From: UBA7445 sp042096455
GTDB taxonomy: Bacteria; Verrucomicrobiota; Verrucomicrobiia; Opitutales; Coraliomargaritaceae
Length of the DNA stretch: 54,684 bases
NCBI GenBank assembly: GCA_042096455.1
Contig: JBELLU010000004.1
Location: 1 to 54,684, forward strand
Direction of reading: 5' to 3'
In this document: positions 8,138-15,660 of the stretch, in pieces
Layout of the letters: each line of letters starts with the position of its first letter
How positions within the stretch are numbered: the first letter of the stretch is position 1
Notes under the pieces: model-generated
What the model saw: only the letters and a program-made list of their open reading frames with translations
What the model was told of the DNA's origin: nothing
The model's database searches: none
Translations under genes and position numbers: made by a program

Positions 8138-11032
8138 GTGCTGTGTTTGAGCTTAAGCCTTGGGACTTTGCTGGAGACCGAACTGCGCAGCGGCAGCCGC
8201 CACGCCCTCAGCTTGCAAGTGAAACAACACGCCCGTCTGGCGCTGAAGCTGGCGGCTGGCACCCTTCAGGAAGCAATGGGTCAGGACCGGAGGATTAGCG
8301 CGCGGGCAGATTTACTCGGGGAGCATTGCAAGCCGGAAAACCGCCGTTGGATTGGCGTTTGGGACGCCGCCAAACCGGATGCATTGCCGCAGTGGTTAGT
8401 CTCCGGACCGCATGCCGACCCAAGCCTGCAATATCCTGAATTTTTTTGCGAGTTTAGCCCGGGCTATGATGCGGACCGCGACGGTCAATTTACCAGCGCG
8501 GGGGATGTCGCCCCCGCCCGGGTACCCTGGCAACAGATCGATGCATCCCTTGAGATCGCCTGGTGGATTGAGGACCTCGGCTTGCGCGCACCGCTCGCCT
8601 ATACCGATGGTATATTGGACACGCTCGCGAAGGGTGCGACCCTCCCCTACCTCGACTACCGCAAACCGACCCTCGACTTGGCAGAATTGCGACAGGACCC
8701 GCTCTTTGATTGCCCCCCACTCTATGACTGCGCCAATCCCGGTGAGACGAACCCCGTTCCCGAATTCTTGCGCCGCGCGCGGGACTGGGGTGAACTGGAG
8801 CTCTCTTTTGAATCGCAGGAATTCCCACCCGCGCCCGGGGTCTGGGCGGAACTTCGTGCCAGCCGTTGCCTGCGCAATGCCTTTGTCTTGAGCAATCCCC
8901 TTGGCGGGGGCTTGAAGGATGATCTCAGCTTTCTTAAGACGCTCGATTTGGGAACGATTTCAGACGCCGAACTTCAAGCCCTCTACCCCGAACCAACCGG
9001 ACTGATCAATCTGGACATCGCCCGCATGGTTCAAACCCGGCGTCCGCTCGACCGACAGTTCGAACTGCTCGACTGCGGCATCCTCCCACCGCGCAGCGCG
9101 ACTCCTTCCGGCGGCCCCATCCACACTCTCGCGCCCGTGCTTACCGAATTTCGCTTCAGCGCCGGTCTCGCCGCCGATGCCGATTCCAAACCCGGCACCC
9201 TTTATCTCGTCAGCAAAGCCTACCTTGAGCTTTGGAATCCCTACAACGTTCCGCTGCGCATCGGCGACCCCGCCTGGCCCGCAGCCCTCGGTTACTCCGA
9301 CCTTGTTGTTAAAATTGAAAACCTGCCGCGCTATACCCTCATGAACCACAACAACGGGAGCAGCCTTAACGGAAGCCTTGCCGATCTGCAATTCCGTTGG
9401 AGCGAGGAAGCGCCGGGCAAAGTCCTGCGATCCGGAATGGTCTTTAACAAATCCCTACCGGAAGACTCCGCCGACGGGGGCGTGGGTACCCGCCGCAGCG
9501 CCCTTGGGGTGGAATTCCCCATCGCTCCCGAAGACCGCGTCACAGCGTACTATCGCTTCGGCCGGGATCCGATACGCATCCATCTCTACGCCGAAAATTC
9601 AAACGGCGATTCCGCCTGCCTGTTTACTGCGGAAGTTGAAAATTACCCGGACTTCACGATCCATTATCAACACGGCAATGCAAACCGGGCGGCATGGTTT
9701 CAACGGAACCTGGATTCCGCCGACGGAAAATACGGGATGAATAATGAATCGCTGGAGGTACCGGGCTACGCCTTTAGCCTACGCTTCAAGGTGCTGGACC
9801 GCACCCGCGCCGACTGGCAACGCTACCTCGACGAGTATGAATTTCGAAATCCGGAATTGGAAGTGGATCTCGCGGACTGGGATCCCGCGCAGGCATGGGA
9901 CCGCGATCCACCCCTGCCCTACGACTTTCGCGTGAACGACCGTGACTGCGACCCAGCGAACTTCGACCCCGCGCAATTCTTTTCTGCCAATGATTTGTTT
10001 CACTATGAGAACGCTGGCAGCAGCGTCGGTCGCCGACACCGCATCGTGCGGGCCTGCGACGCCCCCATTGCCGAAAAGATGAACCCCGGGATTTTGCAGG
10101 ACTTACAAGCCTTTCCGCCGGCCGCCAGCCCCCATGATTATTATTTCTTCTCAACCCTCCCAAACCCGCAGCTCACGGACTGGGACGGCAAACAAGCCTT
10201 GTTTAACGCCCGCCTGCGACCCCTCGATCCACAACAACCGCCCCGCCTCGATTCCCCCGCAAGCGCCCGCGAGCTCCTCCTGCACAACGGATTCAACTGC
10301 AACAGCACCGACCTCGCCTCCTGGATCGCGGTGCTCGCGGGGCAATCCTTTGCCGCCTCCAGCCTGCAGTTGCGCTACGAGCAAATTCCCGAATGGTTCA
10401 AACCCCCTGAAACCCTTCGGCATCTCCATTTCAATCATCCCCAAAACGCGGTTTATGGTCTGACCGAACAAAGCGAGGATCCCGCCTACGAAATCCAGAC
10501 CCGCAACGAAACGGAGGATTATCCCGCCTGCTTCGCCACCACCTCCAGCGACTGGCGCAACCAACGACAACATCCCGCCTTCATTCAAAACCTTCGCGAA
10601 TTGAACCCAGCCGAAATCGAGGCGCTCGCCCAAGCGATCCTCCGCAAACTCAAGGATTATTACCACACCAAGGGGCACCCACCCCTCAGTATGCAATCCT
10701 TCATTGAGTCGCAAGTGCTGCAAAACGCTATCGATGCGGTCCCCACCCTCAACCTGCGCGATAGCGGAATCGATTTGATCCCGCCCGGAAGCCCCGCGCA
10801 TTTCAGCCAGGCCACCCTGCTCAACTCGCTGGCTCCCTTCACCTTCGTGCGATCCGACAGCTTTACCCTGCATGCCGCCGCCCGGATGCGCGACCCTTCA
10901 AGCGGTGCCATTGTAGGTGAAGCCCGTTGCCGCGCCCGCGCACAGCGTTTGCCCCAAGCACACCCAAATGCCGCCTTCGGCAGGCGCTTTCACATCTCCA
11001 ACTTCAAGTGGGAATCACACGCCAATGAATGA
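8138..11032 (+). CDS. large PilX/Verru_Chthon-like exported protein with prepilin-type N-terminus
   Basis: The first standard start is the GTG at 8138 (964 residues), but the frame is open back to the stop at 8060-8062. The 25 extra codons read SQRGFAIVICLLLTGLVL, a basic segment, a GF prepilin-peptidase site and a pilin-type helix that the GTG start would cut in half. The true start is therefore upstream of 8138 and not ATG, or the ATG was lost. The following part (ETELRSGSRHALSL, HARLALKLAAGTLQEAMG) and the end (GEARCRARAQRLP, GRRFHISNFKW) resemble the very large verrucomicrobial PilX-like proteins. The middle has no domain I recognise. Inference: a tip or minor component of a type IV pilus or type II secretion pseudopilus. 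No cassette partners are adjacent. Confidence 0.75.
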   Translation: MLCLSLSLGTLLETELRSGSRHALSLQVKQHARLALKLAAGTLQEAMGQDRRISARADLLGEHCKPENRRWIGVWDAAKPDALPQWLVSGPHADPSLQYPEFFCEFSPGYDADRDGQFTSAGDVAPARVPWQQIDASLEIAWWIEDLGLRAPLAYTDGILDTLAKGATLPYLDYRKPTLDLAELRQDPLFDCPPLYDCANPGETNPVPEFLRRARDWGELELSFESQEFPPAPGVWAELRASRCLRNAFVLSNPLGGGLKDDLSFLKTLDLGTISDAELQALYPEPTGLINLDIARMVQTRRPLDRQFELLDCGILPPRSATPSGGPIHTLAPVLTEFRFSAGLAADADSKPGTLYLVSKAYLELWNPYNVPLRIGDPAWPAALGYSDLVVKIENLPRYTLMNHNNGSSLNGSLADLQFRWSEEAPGKVLRSGMVFNKSLPEDSADGGVGTRRSALGVEFPIAPEDRVTAYYRFGRDPIRIHLYAENSNGDSACLFTAEVENYPDFTIHYQHGNANRAAWFQRNLDSADGKYGMNNESLEVPGYAFSLRFKVLDRTRADWQRYLDEYEFRNPELEVDLADWDPAQAWDRDPPLPYDFRVNDRDCDPANFDPAQFFSANDLFHYENAGSSVGRRHRIVRACDAPIAEKMNPGILQDLQAFPPAASPHDYYFFSTLPNPQLTDWDGKQALFNARLRPLDPQQPPRLDSPASARELLLHNGFNCNSTDLASWIAVLAGQSFAASSLQLRYEQIPEWFKPPETLRHLHFNHPQNAVYGLTEQSEDPAYEIQTRNETEDYPACFATTSSDWRNQRQHPAFIQNLRELNPAEIEALAQAILRKLKDYYHTKGHPPLSMQSFIESQVLQNAIDAVPTLNLRDSGIDLIPPGSPAHFSQATLLNSLAPFTFVRSDSFTLHAAARMRDPSSGAIVGEARCRARAQRLPQAHPNAAFGRRFHISNFKWESHANE

Positions 11033-11047
11033 TGAAAAAACTCCCAG

Positions 11048-11130
11048 CACGCAAAGCGACACCCGTGGAAGCGGCAATCCTGCCGCTTTTCCACGCCTCT
11101 CACGCAAAGCGACACGATTGTCGCTTCCAC
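11048..11130 (+). repeat. nested-palindrome repeat element, left of the gap
   Basis: It holds CACGCAAAGCGACA (11048-11061), palindrome A (11065-11094: AAGCGGCA, loop ATCC, TGCCGCTT, inside a longer GTGGAA...TTCCAC arm pair), the linker GCCTCTCACGC, and palindrome B (AAGCGACA 11107-11114, loop CGAT, TGTCGCTT 11119-11126, then CCAC). Bases 11076-11130 recur exactly at 11231-11285. It lies between two convergent genes and could act as a REP-like element and as a bidirectional terminator. Confidence 0.85.
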
Positions 11131-11230
11131 NNNNNNNNNNNNNNNNNNNNNNNNNNNNNNNNNNNNNNNNNNNNNNNNNNNNNNNNNNNNNNNNNNNNNN
11201 NNNNNNNNNNNNNNNNNNNNNNNNNNNNNN
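11131..11230. other. assembly gap of 100 N
   Basis: A run of exactly 100 N, the usual placeholder for a gap of unknown length. It is flanked on both sides by the same 55-base sequence, so the assembly broke inside a repeat array. Nothing can be said about its true length or content. Confidence 0.98.
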
Positions 11231-11285
11231 AATCCTGCCGCTTTTCCACGCCTCTCACGCAAAGCGACACGATTGTCGCTTCCAC
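11231..11285 (+). repeat. nested-palindrome repeat element, right of the gap
   Basis: An identical 55-base copy of 11076-11130: the right half of palindrome A, the linker, and all of palindrome B, ending in GTCGCTTCCAC. It ends 22 bases before the stop of argG. Confidence 0.9.
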
Positions 11286-11307
11286 GAAACACCGCCCGTA
11301 GACGCAA

Positions 11308-12534
11308 CTACAGTTCCGGCCCGCCCTGGGACTCGGCGCGGCGGCGCAACCGCAAGGCATTGAGGCGAATGAAGCCGCTGGCGTCATCGGGGTTGTAGTC
11401 GCTGGCGACCCCTTCCATCGAGGCGATGTCCTCATCGTAGAGGGAGAGCGGGGATTTGCGACCGACGGTGGTAAGGTTACCCTTGTAGAGTTTGAGTCGA
11501 ACTGTTCCGGTGACGGTTTTTTGCGAATCGTCGATGAGGGCCTGCAGGGCTTCGCGCTCGGGGGCATACCAGAAGCCGTTGTAGACGAGCTGGGCGTAAC
11601 GCGGAATCAAGCTGTCGCGCAAATGCATGAGGTCGCGGTCCATCGTGAGGGTCTCCATATTGCGGTGCGCGTGCAGGAGAATCGTGCCGGCGGGGGTTTC
11701 GTAAACCCCGCGACTTTTCATCCCGACAAATCGGTTTTCGACGATGTCGACGCGACCCACCCCGTGTTTGCCGGCGAGGGCATTGAGGTGACGCATCACC
11801 TGCGCGGGATTCATGGCGACCCCGTTGACCGCGACGCAGTTGCCCTGTTCAAAATCAAGCTCCACGTATTCCGCTTCGTCGGGAGCATCCTCCGGGGCGG
11901 TGGTCAGTTTATACATCCCCTTGTTGTCTTCGGTGGTGGGATCAAACCAGGGATCTTCCAAAATACCGGCCTCGTACGAAATATGGAGGAGGTTACGATC
12001 CATTGAGTAGGGCTTTGAGGCGCTCGCTTCCACGTCAATTTTTTGCTTGCGGCAATAATCGATCATCTCGGTGCGTCCGGGGAAGGCTTCCCGGAAAATC
12101 GGCATGCGCCAGGGTGAAATGATCTGCACCTGCGGGGCGAGTGCGCCGTAGGTCAATTCGAAGCGCACCTGATCGTTCCCCTTCCCGGTCGCGCCGTGTG
12201 CCACCGCGTCGGCGCCCTCGCGCTCCGCGATTTCGATTTGCGCCTTTGCAATGAGGGGGCGGGCAATGGAGGTGCCCAATAAATATTGACCTTCATAGAT
12301 GGCGTTGGCGCGCAACATCGGGTAGATAAAATCGGCGGCAAATTCCTCCACGAGGTCGAGGGTGTAGTGCTTGCTCGCGCCGGTGGCCTTCGCTTTTTCC
12401 TCGAGGCCGTCGAGTTCCTCCTCCTGTCCGACATCCGCCGCAAAGGTAATGATCTCAGCGGAGTAATGCTCCTTGAGCCAACTGACGAGGACGGAGGTGT
12501 CGAGCCCTCCCGAGTATGCGAGTACGATTTTCAT
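11308..12534 (-). CDS. argG: argininosuccinate synthase
   Basis: 408 residues, normal for the family. It joins citrulline and aspartate using ATP to make argininosuccinate, the last-but-one step of arginine synthesis in the cytosol. The ATP-binding PP-loop is at the N-terminus (AYSGGLDTSV, residues 5-14), then GQEEELDGLEEKA, GTSIARPL, and the citrulline/aspartate site GATGKGNDQVRFE. The start is the ATG at 12534. No argH or other arginine gene is next to it. The palindromic repeat lies just past its stop and may serve as its terminator. Confidence 0.96.
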   Translation of the reverse strand: MKIVLAYSGGLDTSVLVSWLKEHYSAEIITFAADVGQEEELDGLEEKAKATGASKHYTLDLVEEFAADFIYPMLRANAIYEGQYLLGTSIARPLIAKAQIEIAEREGADAVAHGATGKGNDQVRFELTYGALAPQVQIISPWRMPIFREAFPGRTEMIDYCRKQKIDVEASASKPYSMDRNLLHISYEAGILEDPWFDPTTEDNKGMYKLTTAPEDAPDEAEYVELDFEQGNCVAVNGVAMNPAQVMRHLNALAGKHGVGRVDIVENRFVGMKSRGVYETPAGTILLHAHRNMETLTMDRDLMHLRDSLIPRYAQLVYNGFWYAPEREALQALIDDSQKTVTGTVRLKLYKGNLTTVGRKSPLSLYDEDIASMEGVASDYNPDDASGFIRLNALRLRRRAESQGGPEL

Positions 12535-12580
12535 TTTGCTTAACTTAAAGAGTAGCGAAACGCCTCACTGGCAAGCATGC

Positions 12581-12621
12581 AATAAAACAAAAAGCCCCGT
12601 GGCCGGATGACCACGGGGCTT
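12581..12621 (-). terminator. intrinsic terminator of the porin gene
   Basis: A perfect 11-bp stem (AAGCCCCGTGG at 12592-12602, CCACGGGGCTT at 12611-12621) with an 8-base loop. On the minus strand it is followed by TTTTTGTTTTATT. It lies 24 bases after the porin stop and should protect argG from read-through. Confidence 0.8.
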
Positions 12622-12645
12622 AAAGAAAAATTCAGTTAAACCGAA

Positions 12646-13527
12646 TTAGAAGGTGAAGAGCAGTTCAACTGCAGACTGCACATCCTCGTCAGCACCGTCT
12701 ACGTCAACCGAGCTAACTTCAGCGATAAGCGCGAGGTTGTCAGCAAGAGCGTAGTTGTGGGCAAGAGTGATCTTGGAGGTATCAGTACCGTCTTCAACGC
12801 TGTAACGAGCAGTTACAGAAGCCGCGTCGCTGTAGCTGTAGTTGGCAAGCGCAAGAGCGGAGGTGTCAACGTCAGTACCGTCATCAACGTGAACGACTTC
12901 AGCTGCGAAGAGCCATGCGCCGGTTTCGTAGGTGAGGTAAGCGTCGACCACGAATTGGTCGTCGTTACCGTCTACAGAATTGTAGCGACCGCCAAGGAAA
13001 GCACCGAGGCCGTTACCAAGGTCGGTTGAGTAAGCAACTTCGATGGAATAGTCGCTGCCGTCACCGATTTGACCGTCACTAGCATCGTCAACAATAGCGA
13101 TACCGAAGGAGCCATTGGTGTATTTCACACCATTGTCGTAACCGGGAAGCGCAGTGTTTGCGTATGCAAGTGATTGCTGGTAGAGACCGGTAGGCTCGAA
13201 AGCTTCAAAACCAAGTTGAGAAGCGAAACGTCCTGCAGTTAGTGCAGCGCCGTTGCCAAGGTCGTATGTGACGAAGGCTTGCTCGATTTCAGTAGCACTG
13301 CCGGCTTCTTCATACTCAACGTCAACCTGAGCGGAAACCGCACCAGCGTTGAAGAGGAAGTCGAACTCGACTTGATCGATGCCAATGCGGCTTTCCGCAT
13401 TGTCGGAGTCCGAATAGGACATATCCACGAAACCTTCCACTGAGAGCGACTCAGTCAAGGCGATCTCCGCGAAGGAGTAGCTAGTAGCTGCAAGAATTGC
13501 AGATGCGATAGCAATTTGTTTTTTCAT
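12646..13527 (-). CDS. outer-membrane beta-barrel porin
   Basis: 293 residues. A Sec signal peptide is visible (MKKQIAIASAILAATSYSFA, cleavage before EIAL). The mature part has repeated short amphipathic strands with alternating aromatic and polar residues (VEFDFLFNAG, SIEVAYSTDLGNGLGAFLGGRYNSV, AVELLFTF) and ends in a phenylalanine, the usual barrel-assembly signal. It is acidic and Asp-rich, as porins of marine bacteria often are. Role: general diffusion of small solutes; the substrate is unknown. The BamE-like gene lies 51 bases upstream on the same strand. A strong terminator follows. Its codon choice is more even and AT-richer than argG, fitting a highly expressed gene. Confidence 0.85.
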   Translation of the reverse strand: MKKQIAIASAILAATSYSFAEIALTESLSVEGFVDMSYSDSDNAESRIGIDQVEFDFLFNAGAVSAQVDVEYEEAGSATEIEQAFVTYDLGNGAALTAGRFASQLGFEAFEPTGLYQQSLAYANTALPGYDNGVKYTNGSFGIAIVDDASDGQIGDGSDYSIEVAYSTDLGNGLGAFLGGRYNSVDGNDDQFVVDAYLTYETGAWLFAAEVVHVDDGTDVDTSALALANYSYSDAASVTARYSVEDGTDTSKITLAHNYALADNLALIAEVSSVDVDGADEDVQSAVELLFTF

Positions 13528-13578
13528 ATATATATGTAGTTGTGTTAGTTTGCTTGTTTCGAACCCGGTTAAACGGCG

Positions 13579-14088
13579 CTACTGCGCGGTTTCCTTGGTC
13601 TGAAAATTGGGTTTACGAACCTCGATAACCTTGCCCTCCCGGAAGCTGATGCGTCCACTGAGGGCATTGCTTTGGTCACCGAGACTGGTTTCGTAATAAA
13701 AGACTTTATCGACGCGGGGCTTGAGGGATTTGACCGAGCGGGGCGGCTCGCCGAGAAATTTGATCACCTCGGCCTCGGTGATACCCGGCACCACACCCTG
13801 CCATTGCACCGGACGCGTCCAGCGCAGGTTGCGCCATGCACTGTTTGCCATGATGTCGAGCGCGGCGCTGTTGGAGAGGGAATTGCCCACTCCGCCCGAT
13901 ACCGCCATTATCTGCGCGGTCTCGGTGGCTTTCTCGTTGGTGGCGAGGCGTTGCTCGAGCGCAGCGAGACGCCCTTCAAGGCTGGTGATGCGCGCTTCAA
14001 GAGAGGGTGAGTCGCCTGCCCCTACTGCGGTGCTGAGTAGCAAAGCAGGGGTTAACAGTAAGGCGGTATTAATAGGGCTAATACGCAT
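13579..14088 (-). CDS. exported coiled-coil protein with a BamE/SmpA-like C-terminal domain
   Basis: 169 residues from the ATG at 14088; a TTG at 14121 would add 11 unlikely residues. A signal peptide ends near TAVGAGDS. Next comes a short coiled coil with heptads (LEARITSLEGRLAALEQRLA, about 29-48) and then a C-terminal domain. That domain's WQGVVPGITEAEVIKFLGEPPRSV, YYETS and GRISFREGKVIEVRKP resemble the BamE/SmpA fold, which helps outer-membrane protein assembly. No lipobox cysteine is seen. It precedes the porin by 51 bases. Inference: an envelope protein, perhaps helping porin assembly; the fold call is tentative. Confidence 0.6.
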   Translation of the reverse strand: MRISPINTALLLTPALLLSTAVGAGDSPSLEARITSLEGRLAALEQRLATNEKATETAQIMAVSGGVGNSLSNSAALDIMANSAWRNLRWTRPVQWQGVVPGITEAEVIKFLGEPPRSVKSLKPRVDKVFYYETSLGDQSNALSGRISFREGKVIEVRKPNFQTKETAQ

Positions 14089-14189
14089 AAAAGATACGAG
14101 TTTGTTTCTTAAAAACACCAATCTGACAAGAAAAAAACGCTCTAACTCCTAAAAATACGGTAAAAATAGTGTCAAAATGTCACGAATAC

Positions 14190-14304
14190 TTATCCACAAT
14201 CTATTCACAATCCGATTCAAATTGTCACCTAATTGTAGAAAACAAGCGGGTTGATTGGTATTTTGGAAGGTTGAAGACGAAGCGGTCCTTGCTTTTGTGT
14301 AAAA
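14190..14304 (+). promoter_or_regulatory. cluster of three DnaA-box-like sites in an AT-rich divergent intergenic region
   Basis: TTATCCACA at 14190-14198 is the perfect DnaA box. CTATTCACA at 14201-14209 differs from TTWTNCACA in one base, and TGTGTAAAA at 14296-14304 is the reverse complement of a consensus box. The region 14089-14324 is AT-rich with several A and T runs and has no gene. It could be a replication-linked site or DnaA control of the flanking genes. Confidence 0.4.
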
Positions 14305-14324
14305 TGTTGATTTTTTTGCATTCG

Positions 14325-14789
14325 ATGGCGCATTACGAGCAACGAACCAGCCGAAAAATTGAATTCTCCGAGACCGACATGGCGGGCTTGGTGCATTTCT
14401 CGAACTACTTCCGCTATATGGAAAGCGCGGAGCGGGACTTCTTTGAAGCGGCGGGGCTGGATTTGATCCAGACGGGCGCGGGCCCCTTGCGCGGCTGGCC
14501 CCGCACCCGAGCCGAGTGCAAATTTTCGGCCCCCTTGTATTTTGGTGACACGATTGAAATCCATCTCGCGGTGGTCGCGGTCAAGGATCGATCCCTCGAT
14601 TTCCGCTTTCGCATCTTTCGTTTGAACGCGGACGGAAGCCGCACGCAGGCGGGCAAGGGACACCTGACCACCATTCACGCCGAGCGTTTACCCTCCGGGG
14701 AGTTGCGGAGTATGGAATTGCCACCGGAGGTAAGGGAACGCATCTGCCCCGCCCCGCCGGAGGTGCTGGCACGCCCAGAGGGACTTTAA
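14325..14789 (+). CDS. acyl-CoA thioesterase, hotdog fold (4HBT/YbgC-like)
   Basis: 154 residues from the ATG at 14325; the frame runs back to a GTG at 14169, but the family begins at this Met. The catalytic segment of the 4-hydroxybenzoyl-CoA/YbgC thioesterases is clear: FSETDMAGLVHFSNYFRYMES, where the Asp of ETD is the catalytic acid, followed by the long central helix. The beta strands with APLYFGDTIEIHLAVV and SLDFRFRIFR fit the hotdog sheet. It hydrolyses an acyl-CoA in the cytosol; the substrate is unknown. surE follows after 36 bases. An ATG at 14304 would add seven residues. Confidence 0.85.
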   Translation: MAHYEQRTSRKIEFSETDMAGLVHFSNYFRYMESAERDFFEAAGLDLIQTGAGPLRGWPRTRAECKFSAPLYFGDTIEIHLAVVAVKDRSLDFRFRIFRLNADGSRTQAGKGHLTTIHAERLPSGELRSMELPPEVRERICPAPPEVLARPEGL

Positions 14790-14825
14790 GCCAAAGCTCA
14801 AAGGAAGCTACAGAACCCACCCGCA

Positions 14826-15602
14826 ATGAAACCACATCTATTAGTAACCAATGACGATGGGATCGAATCCGCGTTTCTGCACCGTCTGGTGGCGGCGCTC
14901 GTGCCGGATTTCCGGGTCTCAGTCGCCGCCCCCGCCTTTGAACAGAGCTGGATTGGGCGCGCCATCAGCCGACACAAGGAAATTGAAGTCCTGTGCGGGG
15001 CCGCCCATTTCCCTGAAGAGGTAAGGGCTTGGGCGATCAACGGGACCCCCACCGATTGCGTCAATATCGCGATGGGGCATTTGTTGGAGCACCCGGCCGA
15101 TGCGGTTGTTTCAGGGATCAACATTGGTTACAACACGACCGAATGCCTGATTCTCAGTTCGGGCACGGTAGCGGGTGCGATGGAGGGGGCGCAATGGGGC
15201 TTGCCCGCAATCGCCTTCAGTCAATGCGTTCCGTTTGCTGACTTCGAGGCGATTCGTGATTCCAAAGGACAAACAGAAGGTAGCTTTGCGGCTTCGCAGA
15301 CCGCCGCCGCGCAGCACGCCGCCCGCCTCACCGCGGAATTGCTCGCCGCGCCGCCACCCGCCGGCCAGGTCATCAACGTCAACTTCCCGGAGCACACCAC
15401 CGCTGAAACCCCGCTCGAGGAAACGGTGCCCGCCAAAGTGCAACTGGGATCGCTCTATGAACCCTGCGGCACGGGCAGTTTTCGTTTTCGCTTCAGTCAA
15501 GGCAGGAGCATTGAAAACAATCCACGCAGCGACCGCGCCGTGCTGGAGCGCGGATGCATCAGCCGCAGTCGCTTGGATTTTTCGCGCATCGGTTGCCTTT
15601 AA
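14826..15602 (+). CDS. surE: 5'/3'-nucleotidase SurE
   Basis: 258 residues, the usual size. SurE removes phosphate from nucleoside 5'- and 3'-monophosphates and is linked to survival in stationary phase. The family motifs are in order: TNDDGIES at 8-15 with the metal-binding Asp pair, APAFEQSWIGRAIS where the usual QSG is QSW, NGTPTDCVNIA, then SGINIGYNTTECLILSSGTVAGAMEG, in which the usual GxNxG...YSGTVgAA is varied. The start is the ATG at 14826. It follows the thioesterase at 36 bases and probably shares its transcript. Confidence 0.93.
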   Translation: MKPHLLVTNDDGIESAFLHRLVAALVPDFRVSVAAPAFEQSWIGRAISRHKEIEVLCGAAHFPEEVRAWAINGTPTDCVNIAMGHLLEHPADAVVSGINIGYNTTECLILSSGTVAGAMEGAQWGLPAIAFSQCVPFADFEAIRDSKGQTEGSFAASQTAAAQHAARLTAELLAAPPPAGQVINVNFPEHTTAETPLEETVPAKVQLGSLYEPCGTGSFRFRFSQGRSIENNPRSDRAVLERGCISRSRLDFSRIGCL

Positions 15603-15660
15603 TCCCCCATGTGTGCATTACGGACTTGCGCAATCCGTGCCCTAAAAATATTTCCATACG

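Noticed and set aside
11029..11567. Open frames across the palindromic repeat and gap, with translations such as VEATIVSLCVRG
   Set aside because: They are translations of the repeat and of N bases; the same peptide appears on both sides of the gap only because the DNA repeats.
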